This document shows positions 1 to 11,260 of a stretch of DNA of 64,000 nt, piece after piece (the first letter of the stretch is position 1; each line of letters opens with the position of its first letter). This stretch comes from Prorocentrum cordatum (lineage: Eukaryota; Sar; Dinophyceae; Prorocentrales; Prorocentraceae): NCBI GenBank assembly GCA_963575745.1, contig CAUYUJ010015505.1, positions 229,529-293,528 on the forward strand, read 5' to 3'. The position numbers and the translations under genes are program-made. Below the pieces are notes generated by a model. It saw only the letters and a list, made by a program, of their open reading frames with translations, had not been told where the DNA came from and ran no database searches.

Positions 1-1600
1 AAGTAGCTGGAGCAGCACGTTCTCAGCTACAGTTTCGGTAGGCCCTCAGGGCTACATAGCATAACCTACTATGGCTGGGCTCGGGGACGGCCCGTAGCGT
101 CTGGTAGGGGCGCTGGTGGCAAGCAACGCGCGAATGATTTGCCCCTTCCGCACAATCATCCTTGCATCCATCCCACCTCATCCCTTCCCAAACATAGAAT
201 CATCTGCGCCCTTGCTCCTGCTGCTCCTCCCCATCCCGACGGGGCAACCTACTTCCCCGCGTTTTGCGTCAACCCCGTCCGCGTCGAGGCCGATGGTGTG
301 GCGTCGACCAGCCGCTGGTCGCCTCGCAGCTCCCCCGCTCCTCCTCATTGCCCTTACGATCAGACGCTCCTGCATGTCGCCATCCTCCATGGATGCGGAG
401 GGGCTGGGTGTGGGGGGAGAGGCGTAGCACGAGGACGGAGTCAACCCAGGATGCATCAACACTGCTGCGATGCGCCCACCCCGTCCCATCCTTGCCACCA
501 GCGCCTGCGGGAATTCCCTTTACCGGCGGAAGTGCCCCACTGAAAGACGAGCGCCCCATGGCCATGCAAGTCCGGCGAAGGCCCCGTTCTGAAAAGGAGC
601 TGCTATCCACGCTACTGAATCTCAGGACGGCGACGAAGTCGCATCATGACATTCATGGAGGTGTGCAGCGCGAGCCCCACCTTGAAAACGAGCCGCCTTC
701 AGCCAGTGCCAATGGTTCGCCCGATTGCACGTGTGGCCGTGGAGCCGAAGGGAAATACAAACAAGCGAGGGTCCCAAATTGAAGCGAAGCTGCGCGCCCC
801 ATCCTCGTAAAAGTTGCACAACTGCCCGTGTCCAACCGCAAAGCTCAAGGAACATCCAAACGCAAATGGTATTTGACAAGGGAAGACCTTCCATCCGTAT
901 GTAACTGCACGAAACTTTCAAGTATAACATGGGTTGATGGCCATACCTCCTGTGTGCCCCTGGCGCTGGCGCAGTACTCGCGCGTACCGCTATCAGATAG
1001 CAGGGGTCGGACGTCGGACGTAGCGCCTGCGCGCACGACAATTTGCCCGCGAGCATCGCGCGTGATTGTAACCACCGAGCGGCGAGGCGAGGACACATTG
1101 ACCCTGTCAAGATCAGAACAGCTTTCCGCGCGCCACGCTGAGCGCAACAGTGTGCCAGACTGCGGCAGTTCCATACATGCGCGCGAGCAGTACATGGTCT
1201 GCCAGCGCCACCACGATCTTATAACTGTGCACGGCCCCGCGCATACCGCAACGGAAACGTGGCGCGAGAAGGATGCAAGGGGGTGGGAGGCCGGGGCCAA
1301 GACCCGAAGGACCCATTTGATGTCATGTCTGTTGTCGATGTGTGCCCCAGGAGCCTGCTTTTGAACTCCCCGCGATAGCGGCCGTGACAGGAACCGCCCC
1401 CCCCTTTTGTAACGTCACGTGTGGCGTTTGCGCCGTCAGGGAATGCCCAGGAATAGCCACGGGCAGTTGGGATTGGCATGCAGGTGTATAGGGATGTGGC
1501 AGGGGTGGCCTGGGCACGGTGCAGGGGCTTGTTGAGACTTGCAACTAGCAGCGGACTTATCGCCCGTGCGCGCCACAACATGCTCGCGGATGGACCTCCT
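1..1600. other. No recognisable gene; unique-looking sequence
   Basis: Several short overlapping open frames occur on both strands. None shows a recognisable domain, signal peptide or consistent exon structure, and GC-rich DNA of this kind gives such frames by chance. Nothing further can be supported. Confidence 0.5.
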
Positions 1601-1609
1601 CGATGCAAC

Positions 1610-1850
1610 ACAGTGTTTGTATACACCTCAATTCCTGCGTGCACCGCATTCCCGCTGTACCAGTGGGCTGGTGTTAGCAAAAATGCCAGTGTACACCTCA
1701 GTGCCGGTGTACAGCACAACGTCCCTGTGCATCCCACAGTCTGCGTGCACAACAATGCTTGCGCACACCACAATGCCTGTGTGCAGTACAGTGCGTGCTT
1801 ACACAACGCTGCCTGTACACACCACAACTCCTGCGAGCAACACCCTGTAT
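1610..1850. repeat. Degenerate 18-bp minisatellite
   Basis: Units resemble TGCGTGCACCACAATGCC, repeated about a dozen times with many substitutions. In one plus-strand frame a Cys falls every six residues, which confirms the 18-bp period. Similar but weaker units continue at about 1930-2030 and 2780-2960. Any protein read from this is a by-product of the repeat. Confidence 0.6.
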
Positions 1851-1859
1851 ATGTAAGCA

Positions 1860-3060
1860 TCAAAGGCTCCGAGCACCGAGAAACTTTGCACACTATAAGC
1901 TGCAGCACCAATATCATCTGGGTACATCACAGCGTACGTGAACGCACAACAGCCGTGAACATGCACAACAGCTGCTGCTTTAACAACACGTCTACACCAC
2001 AAGAGCAGTGCACCACAATGCTTGAGCGCACTACGTAGCCCGTGTAAACCTTCAGAATCTTGATGGAGCCAGAATCCTGAACATCGTTCGTAGCCTGATC
2101 GATCGAGTTCAATACAATAATTATGTGTGCGTGTTCGCTCGTCTGTCCCGAAGTACAGGGCCATTATTTGGGGCACAGTGCCTGACACGGCGCTCGAGTA
2201 CACCATAGCGGCTGTAGACACCACAGGGCCTGCGCTTGAGCGAAAGCAACCACAATTTGCGATGACTGTGCGAGGACCGCTGGGTGCTCCAGAACACCAC
2301 CAGTGCCAACGCCCGTCGAAACTTCCTCCAGAGAAACACCCGATGATGAAAACTGCCAGCTTCCGAATTGATGAGAAGGGGACTCCGCCATGCAAGCATA
2401 GGACGTCAAACTGAGGAGGAGGAAAGAGGAGAGAGGGAGGGAACTGGGTTGCGAGCTACATGGTCGCAGCCCGGGTTGATACAAGTTCCCGGTGCTGTCC
2501 TTCAGGACGAACATATTCCCTCTCCCAGCCGCGTGGCCGATAAACGGGTGGCCATCAGGCGAGCAAGGAGGGAGAGAAGGAGGATAAGGAACAGGGAGAA
2601 TGGGCAGCGTGGTTGCCAGGAGGGGTTGTCACACGAATCGACCGCTTAACAACCAGGTCACTGCCAAAATAAAAAACGCCCGTCACTTGACGACACTGCC
2701 AACGCCCGTCACATGACGGAGGAAATTTGACCCTGCACATATGCGGGGACCATGCGGCACGCAAGATCATGCTGAACCCTCCTGCCAATGCGACCATCGC
2801 CTGCGCGCAGCGCAACATGTCTGCATGCACACGCTGGCATGCAACCGGCCAAGCAAAAGCGCCATCCGCACCCTGCGAACACAACGCCATGCCTGTGACC
2901 ACCACGATGTGCTGCGAGCGCAACGGCATGCTCCTCGTCGCGAACGTGGTGCGCGTAGGAACAGCGCGTGCCACGTCAATTGCGAGTGGTGCAGGGGCGT
3001 ACCGCTGGGGTGGGGGGGGGCGCTACGTCATGGGCGGTGGGAGGGGGGCCAGAACGCGAT
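1860..3060. other. No recognisable gene
   Basis: Apart from scattered degenerate units of the 18-bp minisatellite and a purine-rich patch near 2410-2450, nothing identifiable is seen. The open frames of 60-210 codons on either strand have no recognisable domain. Confidence 0.45.
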
Positions 3061-3074
3061 TCGCGGCGCTCCTC

Positions 3075-3420
3075 TTACCCCTCCCTCTAAACCCTCCTTT
3101 TCTCCTCCCTTCTGTTCTCCCTACCTCAATGATCATCCGCCTCCTCTTCCATTCTTCCTTCTTGGTCTTCCTCCCCATCCTCCCTGATCCTTCTCCTCCT
3201 CCTGCCTGCTCCTCGTCCTTGAAACTCCGCCCCCTCATGCTCACTGATCATCCTCCCTGCTTATCCTCCTTCTACGCCTCCTCCTGCCTGGTCCTCCTGG
3301 TCATCCTCCTCCCCTTCCCCCTCCCTGATCATCCGCTTCTTTGTCCTCCTCCTCTTCCTCCCTGAGGCTCCTCCTCCCAACCTCAAAGATCATTCGCCTC
3401 CTAATCCTCGTATTCTCCCT
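3075..3420. repeat. Pyrimidine-rich CCTCC tract
   Basis: The plus strand is almost entirely C/T with loosely repeated CCTCCT and CCCTCC words. It is the first of many strand-asymmetric tracts in this window. No gene is seen. Confidence 0.6.
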
Positions 3421-3469
3421 TCTTCCGCCTCATCCCATTCCAGCCTGATCCGCTTTCTCCTACGCCAGA

Positions 3470-3695
3470 ATTCGAGGAAGCGCCCACGACATTTCTGAAG
3501 GCTCCGGCCTGCTCGCTGGCCTCTCCGCGGATCTCGTGCCCTGGCCTGATGTCGGCGGCGGAGCTGTTCCCACGCCGTGTCCCATCGCGCACCTGCCCAG
3601 GCCGCTCGGTGTCGGTGAAGAAGATCCAGCGCTGAGCCGCTTCGGCGCGGGCGAGCTCTCGGTCCCGACAGTATGCCGCCTTCACCATAGGGAGG
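3470..3695 (-). CDS. Possible exon downstream of the EF-hand gene
   Basis: A minus-strand stretch with normal-looking composition lies just downstream of the EF-hand exon on the same strand. One frame begins MVKAAYCRDRELARAEAAQR and runs on with a mixed, non-repetitive sequence. On its upstream side a CAG/GTACGC sequence near 3745 looks like a splice donor, so this block may lie between introns. Two frames are open and neither has a recognised domain, so coding status is a guess from position and composition. Confidence 0.2.
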
Positions 3696-3961
3696 GGGCG
3701 CCGGGGAGGAAACGGACGGATAGAAAGGATAGTCATTGCGTACCTGGGGGGCCCCCCTTCTGTATTGCAAGGGAAGATGGTGAGCACGGGGCGACGGAAC
3801 GGGAAGAGACGGAAGAAAGCATGTAGGATAGAGCAGCGGCGAGAAGCAAGGAAGGTGAGGAGAACGAGGAGGAGGTGCAACGAGGAGTAATCAGGTGGAG
3901 GCGGAGGAAGAGGAGCGGGAAGGAGGCGGATGACCAAGAGAGACGCAGCTTGGTTGGGGGT

Positions 3962-4358
3962 TTAATTTGCCTGGTCCAACCTGTCGCCAAGAGGCTCGCT
4001 CTCCGAGTCCCTGCCCCGCGGCTCGAGGTGCTTGCACAGCTTCAGGACGAGGTCATCCTTCGAGCGAAAGGTGTGGACGCACCAGCGCTTGAAAGCAGAC
4101 CAAGTCTGAGAACTCCACATGTCGATTTCGCTGATGGACAAAGAGCCAGACTCATCCACATCAAGCTCCTTGAAAAGCTCTGCCACGTCACCATCGTAGC
4201 CTACTTTCTCCAAGGCGTCCTTGAACTCTGACCTGTCGACGTTGCTGTCGCCGTTCCTGTCAAAGAACTGCAGCCACCCTGTTAATGGATGACCTGCTTT
4301 GTCGGTAAGGAACTGCTTGAACGACTCCACCATGGCATCGGAACATCTCCCCCCTAGG
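3962..4358 (-). CDS. EF-hand calcium-binding protein (terminal exon)
   Basis: The protein is predicted to bind Ca2+ through a paired EF-hand and so to act as a calcium sensor or regulated scaffold; its partner is unknown. From the ATG at 4333 it reads 123 residues to TAA. Loop 1 is DRNGDSNVDRSE (residues 25-36) with D, N, D, N at positions 1, 3, 5, 7 and Glu at 12. Loop 2 is DVDESGSLSISE (58-69) with D, D, S, S at 1, 3, 5, 7 and Glu at 12. Both loops look functional. A Trp/Arg-rich tail (WSSQTWSAFKRWC) follows. The frame stays open upstream of this ATG to a CCTAG acceptor-like site near 4358, so the ATG may be internal and this may be the last exon of a larger protein. The EF-hand assignment is firm; the gene model is not. 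Confidence 0.8.
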
Positions 4359-4379
4359 ATGGATGCGCTAGTCGCCCCC

Positions 4380-5160
4380 GACCTAGGCCTTCGTTAGCGC
4401 GAGCCCAAATTCGCCACAACATGCGAGAGCGAAGCAAACGAGGCCAAGCTGGAAGGAGGATCACGACGCCAGTGACGAAGACGAGTGCGAACAAAGACGC
4501 GAACGAGAAGGGGGAAAGGAACTGAAAGAGGAGAAATGCGAAGAGGGCCAAGAGAAGAAAGAGGCGGAGGAGGGCAAAGATGAAGAGCAGAAGCAAGTAG
4601 CGGGTTGGACGGGGGAGGGCTGGAAGAAGAAGAGGGATTTGAATAAAAGGAATAATACGAAGAATAGGAACACCTGTCGGAATATAGAGAATGAGAGGAA
4701 ATCGAAACACTCAGTCGAAGCGTGTACCTACGGAACCTTAAACGAGGAACGAGGCCCCATGCTTCCATAAGTGAAACGTCGATTGACCATCGAAATCTTA
4801 AGGACAACCTTAGGCAAGCTGTGAAACAACTAATGAACACCGAGTCCCTCCCAAACCAAAAGGGTTCCTTCTTCAGCGCCCCGACTGTAGCAGCTGGCAG
4901 GAACGAGAGGATCATGAACGGCAAGAGGCGGGAATTGAGGAGGAACGAATGCAGGAGGCGGACGTACAGGATGACAATGGTGACGACGGGGAGGAAGAGA
5001 ACAAACATGGCAAATTCGCCTGCCCCCGCGTGGGGCCATCAGGCTGCGGGCCTGAGGCGTCCTGCAACCTGCTCCGATTCCAGTCTCCAATGTGCGAATT
5101 CTACTCCCTGCTGCCTACTGTGAATTGAAAGTGTCCGCGCGAGGGGGGAGAATCGAAAAC
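4380..5160. other. No recognisable gene; purine-rich patch
   Basis: About 4430-4640 is rich in GAGGAA and AAGAGG words on the plus strand. The rest is mixed sequence with only chance-like open frames. The 5' part of the EF-hand gene could lie here, but no exon could be recognised. Confidence 0.4.
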
Positions 5161-5164
5161 TGGC

Positions 5165-5580
5165 ATTATCACCACGCCCGAGTCGCGTGCTCTTTCTGGA
5201 AGGCCCTGCCGCCCCCAATGCGATAATCCTCCGTGACGTACGCCAGGTTCGCGAGCCCGGAATCCTTTGCAAACGATGCAGAATTTGCGCTACCGAGGCC
5301 AGCATCCTTTGAAGATTCGCGATCGCGAGGCGGCCAGAATCCCTGATACGTTACGGCTGATTCGCGCTTTCGCAAACACGAGCTCGAATACATTACCCAA
5401 GACGCGGGCTCGCGGGGCGAGAACCGTAGTACATTGCGCAAGCATCGCGCTCCCGAGGCCAGAATCCTTTCTGTGAGTTGCGCAATCTTCCATGCCAGAA
5501 GCCACATTCCCTCGTAAATTACACCCGCTTCGCGCTCTGAGAAGGAAACAATGCGTTCAACAACGCCGACACGTCCCAGC
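5165..5580 (-). repeat. Degenerate ~45-bp tandem repeat
   Basis: On the minus strand, units of about 45 bp recur around words such as AAGGATTCTGGCCTCG and GCGCGAAT. About eight to nine degenerate copies are seen. The style (a GCG-rich part alternating with an ATTC/AATG part) resembles the ~44-bp repeats inside element C, but homology is not shown. Confidence 0.5.
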
Positions 5581-5739
5581 ATAGCTCTCACATCTCCCAT
5601 TGTAGTTTAAAGAAAGCCAGTGGCAGAGGGCGAAGCCCTTTCGGTATACGATTGGGATGGTGACCAGCAGAAAGGTACCAAGGGCATTCGCGCGGGAAAC
5701 AAAAAGAGCGAAGGAGACACCAACAACGAATGGCAATTC

Positions 5740-6853
5740 GAAAATCCCACCAGCCCTTTGGGCGTGAGTGGTTTAGAGAGCCCGCTCTGTCCTCAACCCC
5801 CCTTCTCCCTCTTCGGGGAGGGGTTTACCCCTTCCCCTACCCCCTCCCCCTGGACCTAGAGAGGGAGTCCCGAGTGGTGGCACGGGGGTCTTTTTCGACT
5901 CCTGGGAGGGCTAAAGAACGACTACCCTCACGAGGATTCTGGCCCCGACGGGGGGACCAAGTTTGGCCCCTCTGCTCTTCTTTGAAGCCAAAATCAGTGA
6001 TGTTACTATGGTTTTGGCCCCGTTTTGGCCTTCTGAGGGGGCAGCGCTCATCGTCCTTCATCGCAAAATCATTGATTTTACGTAGGTTTAGGGCTCATTT
6101 TGTCCTTCTCAGGGGGCAGCTCTCATTTGCGCTTCTGAGGAGGTCGCAAGAGGCCCCAAGGAGGCTCCCAAGAGGCCCCAAGGAGGCTCCCAAGAGGCCC
6201 CCAAGAGGCCCCCAAGAGGCCCCCAAGAGGCCCCAAGAGGCCCCCAAGAGGCCCCCAAGAGGCCCCCAAGAGGCCCCAAGAGGCCCCAAGAGGCCCCCAA
6301 GAGGCCCCCAAGAGGCCCCCAAGAGGCCCCAAGAGGCTCCAAGAGGCCCCCAAGAGGCCCCACGAGGAGCCCGAACGACTCACACCAGGACGAGGGGCCC
6401 GAACGACTCACACCACGAAGAGCCCGAACGACTCACACCACAAGGAGGGGCCCGAACGACTCACACCAGGACGAGGCGCCCGAACGACTCACACCACGAG
6501 GAGCCCGAACGACTCACACCAGGACGAGGGCCCCGAACGACTCACACCACGAGGAGCCCGAACGACTCACACCACCCGAACGACTCACACCAGGACGAAG
6601 GGCCCGAACTCACACCACGAGAAGCCCGAACGACTCACGCCAGGACGAAGAGCCCGAACGACTCAAACCACGACGAAGAGCCCGAACGACTCACACCAGG
6701 AAGAAGGGCCCGAACGACTCACACCAGGACGAGAGGCCCGGAGATATGCGGGGGCAGGCGGGAACACGCCTGAACAACACGACTGTCGGCATGCTTCGCA
6801 AGAGTTGCTGTTTTGAGATGGGCTGGTGGGGATACGCGAAGCGTGAAGAATTC
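5740..6853 (+). mobile_element. Element B, copy 1 (minisatellite-bearing repeat)
   Basis: The left module starts AAATCCCACCAGCCCTTTGG and includes CTTCGGGGAGGGGTTTACCC. It is followed by a twice-repeated segment around GTTTTGGCCCCGTTTTGGCC (about 5985-6120). Then come a CCCCCAAGAGG array (about 6150-6370) and a 25-30 bp array built on CGAACGACTCACACCA (6370-6735). The right module ends ATGGGCTGGTGGGGATACGC GAAGCG. The same left and right modules flank CCAAGAGGC-type arrays at 21264-22103, and the right module recurs at 26538. No protein is encoded; the long open frame here is produced by the repeats. Confidence 0.65.
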
Positions 6854-7438
6854 GAGATAGTAGTGATCCGGGAAGACGAGGGAGGGGTCGAGGCAATAAT
6901 GACCAGACGTGCGGAGCAGCTGATGCAAACCATCCCTGGAATGCACACCCCTGGCATGACGCGAATACGACAAACACTGCCCACATTCACATGGCAATGG
7001 TCACCTGGCCTCAGCATGTTTAAGGTATATGCTCCAGCCGTTCATGTCTGTAGCGCAAGAAAGCACTTGGCGTTCCAATGTTTTTCGGCCACGCGAATCC
7101 AACGCATCATGACATCCGTTGGTCCCCAGGCTGCGTGCTTCCAAAACCACTGTAACTTCCATTGAGTTTCGGCACGTGTTCCGTGGTTCCGCGCGAACTA
7201 GGTCGGCCCTACGCTGGGCTTCGAATGATCTCGTCGGCTTCCCACGCGATCCTGATGACGCCGAGGGACCCGCAAGGCTGCGTTGCTACATTGGCTCATC
7301 TTTGGGCTTACACATGCGTGCGCACGCCTCAAAGCGTGTCATTGCGTCAGCTTTGTCAGGATGAATGTGCGCAGCGCGGCGCAACGAATCATAGCCATCG
7401 TGCGTAATTGAAGCTTAGCGTCGAACATACAAACAACC
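6854..7438. other. No recognisable gene
   Basis: Mixed-composition sequence between elements B and A. Short open frames exist on the plus strand (for example 6746-7165), but no domain or exon structure is recognisable. Confidence 0.45.
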
Positions 7439-8484
7439 TGCCAAGCGAAAGACCCAACCACTTGCATTGGTGAGAATCGCATTGTGGATACCGCTTCCAG
7501 TGAAGCTCCCTCTGAGGCCACGAAGCGTGTGAGGGGTGTGCCGAACCGGGGCGGGGACCGCATGCGAACTGTGCCACTGGGGCCTTCGATGCAGCTCCCT
7601 ATGGGGACACGATTCGTGAGAGGGGTGTGCTGAAATGGGGCAGGGCTGCCATGGGAACCCTGCCAATGGGTCCTTCGGTGCAGCTCCCATGGGGCCACGA
7701 AGCGTGAGAGGGGTGTGCCGAAATGGGGCTGGGGCCGCCAGGCGATCCCTGCCACTGGAGAGTTCAATAGAGCTCCCTGTGGGACCACGGCGAGTGCGTG
7801 GGGGGTGCGCCGACATTGGGCGGGGCCGTCGTGCGAACCCTGCCACTGGGGCCTTCGGTGGGGCTCCCTATGGGACCACGAAGAGTGTGAGGGGTGCGCC
7901 GATCATGGGGCGGTGACCGCATGCGAACCCTGCCGCTGGGGCCTTCGCTAGAGCTCCCTACGGGGCCACAAAGTGTATGAGGGGTGTGCCGAAGTGGGAC
8001 CGGGCCGCCATGCGAACTGCGCCACTGGGGCCTTCGGTGGAGCTCCCTATGGGGCCACGAAGCGTTTGAGGGGTATGCCGGAATGGGGCGGGGACGCGAG
8101 GCGAACCCTGCCGCTGAGGCCTTCGGTGGAGCTCCGTATGAGGCCACAAAACGTGGGCGTGCCGATATGGACAGTGACTGCCATGCGAACCCTGCCACTT
8201 GGGCCTTCGGTGGGGCTCCCGATAGGACCACGAAGCCTGTTAGAGGTGCGCCGAAATGGGGTGGGACGCAATGTGAACCCCGCTACTGGGGCCTTCGGTG
8301 GAGCTCCTTATGGGGCCACGAAACTTGTAAGGGGTGTGCCGACATGTGCCGACATCGGCGTGCGGAGGAGGGGAGAGGTAGGGATGGGAAGGGGGGAGGA
8401 TGCAGGAGGGAGAGGAGGAAGGAAATGTGGGGCACTGTCGAGTCAAAGCGAGGACCTTCAACACCTCGAGATGGCTGAGGGGAG
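7439..8484 (+). mobile_element. Element A, copy 1 (satellite-bearing repeat)
   Basis: The left flank contains GCGAAAGACCCAACCACTTG. It leads into about nine copies of an 88-90 bp unit with the core CTTCGGTGGAGCTCCCTATG, GGGCCACGAA and GGGGTGTGCCGAAATGGG. A purine-rich tract (about 8355-8430) and the right flank (AAAGCGAGGACCTTCAACAC, then GATGGCTGAGGGGAG) close the unit. The same left flank, array, purine tract and right flank recur in the same order at 18426-19515 and 27104-29631. No coding capacity is recognised. Confidence 0.7.
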
Positions 8485-8703
8485 AATACTCTGCGCAGAC
8501 CTGCACGTACCTCCACTGTGGTCTTGTATCCTGGCGAATATCACCTTTAACGCGCAGTGTCTTGCCGCAGTCAGGGAACCGACGAATGGCATAAACATAA
8601 CAACTCAGAGATAAACAAACAAACATACCATGACATACCAATTCAGAGATAAAAATGTTGAATGACATAAGACATAACATGACATAAACAATGGCATAAA
8701 CAT
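8485..8703. repeat. AT-richer segment with ACATAAACATAAC direct repeats
   Basis: ATGGCATAAACATAACAACT occurs at about 8587 and again at about 8692, with several shortened CATAACATGACATA words between. It abuts the foldback element, and the sequence past the right arm (TTCTGTTTATGTCATGG) is an inverted match to it. This segment may therefore be part of that element. Confidence 0.5.
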
Positions 8704-8838
8704 AACAACTCGGAGGTCCGCGCGGATTTCTCGGATCGGCGCTGGACCCTCCGCAGAGCGAGCCAGGGGCGGCGCCAGAGGCGCCGCCAGGGGGGCCCAG
8801 CGCCGATCCGAGAAATCCGCGCGGACCTCCGAGTTGTT
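8704..8838. mobile_element. Foldback/MITE-like element with perfect 42-bp inverted repeat
   Basis: Arms at 8704-8745 and 8797-8838 are perfect reverse complements of 42 bp; each contains TCCGCGCGGATTTCTCGGAT or its complement. The 51-bp centre holds a second hairpin (GGCGGCGCC, AGA, GGCGCCGCC). Looser inverted similarity (CATAAAC/GTTTATG) extends outward on both sides. The structure fits a non-autonomous foldback transposon; no target-site duplication was established. Confidence 0.75.
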
Positions 8839-8859
8839 CTGTTTATGTCATGGTTTGTT

Positions 8860-9489
8860 CCCCTAGCAGTGCTGCGCGTATGGCGCGGGCTGGGAGCCTC
8901 TTTGTCATCGGGTGCGCCCGGACCTGCACTTCCGCAGCACAGTGCCCCCCACCGCCGCGAAGCGGAGCGCGGGCTGCGCCCGCGGAGCGCAGCCCCGGTG
9001 TCGCTGCCGCAGCCGGGTGACCACGTGTGGAATCCTGCCCTCTTCCCCCCCCACGGTGTCTGAGAGGGGGGGGGGTCCTTTCGCTCGGGATCTCCCGATC
9101 AAAGTGAACCCCCACCCACCCCTCAGAACTCGTTGGGGGGGGTGGGGCTCGGGCTCACATGCGGTCACCGGACAACCCGCGCACCTGGAGGGCAGCATCA
9201 TGACGGCTGGCTGCTGCAGTGCGCGAGCTGGCGCACTCAACAGCGACTTTGCAGACCCGTCCCGGGACGCAATCCAGCGGCAGAGCCTCGACCTTCGCAC
9301 GGAGCGCCAGCGCGTCACGGAACGTGCGCGTGATCAGCCTCCCAGGACTTCTACGCACCGACCTCGTGGAAAAGATTCACGCGGGGTGGCAGCCTGGTGA
9401 AGAGAGCTCGCGCAGCCAGCGCACCCAGCTGCCGCACACTGCGTGGAGCCTGGCAGTCCAGTCACCTCGCCCGAGGAGCTGGGCTGACG
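8860..9489. other. No recognisable gene
   Basis: GC-rich mixed sequence with homopolymer G runs near 9066 and 9137. Open frames exist on both strands without recognised domains. Confidence 0.45.
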
Positions 9490-11260
9490 CAATTCGCACA
9501 CGTCTCCACCATGTCGGCACACCCTTCACAAGTTTCGTGGCCCCATCGGGAGCTCCACCGAAGGTCCCAGTGGCGCAGTTCGCACGCGACCCCGTCACCC
9601 ATTTCAACAACCCCCCCACGCGTTTCGTGCCCCCAAATGGAACTCCACCGAAAGCCACAGAGGCGCAAGTCGCATGCGGTCCCCGCCATCCATTTCGGCA
9701 CTCCCCTCACAAGTTTCGTGACTCCCTGGGGAGCTCCACCGAAGGTCCTGGTGGCGCAAGGCGCATGCGGTCCCGCCACCCATGTCGGAACACCCCTCAT
9801 ACGTTGTGGCCCCATAGGGAGCTCCACCGAAGGTCCCAGTGGCGCAATTGGCATGTGTCCCCGCCGCCCGTTCAGGCACACCCTCACACGTTCCGTGGCC
9901 ACACAAGGAATTCCACAGAAGGTCCCAGTGACGCAGTTCGCACGCGGTCCCCGCCATCCATTTCGGCACACCCTCACACGTTCCGTGGCCTCATGGGGAG
10001 CTCCACCGGAGGTCCCAGTGGCGCAGTTCGCATGCGGTCCCGCCACCCATTTCGGCACACTCCTCGCACGCATCGTGGCCCCATAGGGAGCCCCTCCGAA
10101 AGTCCCAATGGCGCAGTTAGCATGCGGTCCCGCCACCCAACTTCGGCACACACACACACACCACACGTTTCGTGGCCCCAGTTCGCATGCGGTCCCGCCA
10201 CACGTTTCGGCACACCCCTCGCACGCGTCGTGGCCCCATAAGAAGCTCCACCGAAGGTCCCAGTGGCGCAGTTCGCATGCGGTCCCGCCACTCATTTCGG
10301 CACACTGCTCTCTCTCTTCGTGGCCCCATAGGGAGCTCCACCGACGGTCTCAGTGGCGCAAATCGCATGCGGTCCCGCCACACATTTCTGCACACCCCTC
10401 ACACGCTTCGCCGCCCCATAGGGAGCTCCACTGAAATCCCCGGGACGCATTTCGCATGCGGTCCCGCAGCCATTTCGGCACACCCTTCGCACGCTTCGTG
10501 GTCCCGTGGGGAGCCCCACCGAATGCCCCAATTACGCAGTTCGCATGCGGTCCCGCCACACATTTCGGCATACTCCTCAGGAGTTGCGTGGCCACATTAG
10601 GGCTTCACCGAAAGTCCCAGTGGCGCAGTTCGCAGGCGGTCCCGACCATTTTCGGCACACCCCTCGCAATTTGCGTGGCCCCTTAGGGAGCTCCATACAA
10701 TGTCCCTGTTGTGCAGTTCGCATGCGGTCCCGCACTAGGCACACCCCTCACACGGTTCGTGGCTCCATGAGGACTTCCACCGAAAGTCCAAACCGCGCAA
10801 TTCGCATGCGGTCCCGCATCCAGTTCGGAACGCCCATCCCGCGCTTCGTGGCCCCATACAGTAGGTAGGGAGCACCACCGAAAATCCCATTGGCACAGTT
10901 CGCGTGTGGTCCCGCACCAATTTCGGCACGCCCTCAAAAGATTCGTGGCCCCATAAGGAGCCCCATCGAAGGTCCATATGGCGCAGATCGCATGCGTCCC
11001 CGCCGCCCATGTTGGCACACCCCTCACACGTGCTCCACCGAAGGTCCCAGTGGCGCAATGCGCATTCCGCCGCTTATTTCGGCACACCCCTCATTCGCTT
11101 CGTGGCCCCATAGGGAGCTCCGCCGAAGGTCCCAGTGGCGCAGTTCGCATGCGTTCCCGCAATCCACCCAGGTCCCACTGACGCAGCCCGCAAACGTCTC
11201 CCCTACCGAGCACGGCGCTTCGCGGCCCCACTGGGGAGCCCCACCGAAAGCCCTAGTGGC
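9490..11260 (-). repeat. Satellite A array in inverted orientation
   Basis: About 20 tandem copies of an ~88-bp unit. On the plus strand it reads GTGGCCCCATAGGGAGCTCC, then ACCGAAGGTCCCAGTGGCGC, then AGTTCGCATGCGGTCCCGCC, then a CACCCATTTCGGCACACCCC word. It is the reverse complement of the array in element A copy 1. The conserved left and right flanks of element A were not found at either end, so this is a bare or truncated array. Open frames of up to 340 codons result from repeat periodicity. Confidence 0.8.

Noticed and set aside
9490-11260. Regular repeat-spacer pattern suggestive of CRISPR
   Set aside because: The whole ~88-bp unit is conserved with gradual divergence. There are no unique spacers, and the window is eukaryotic.
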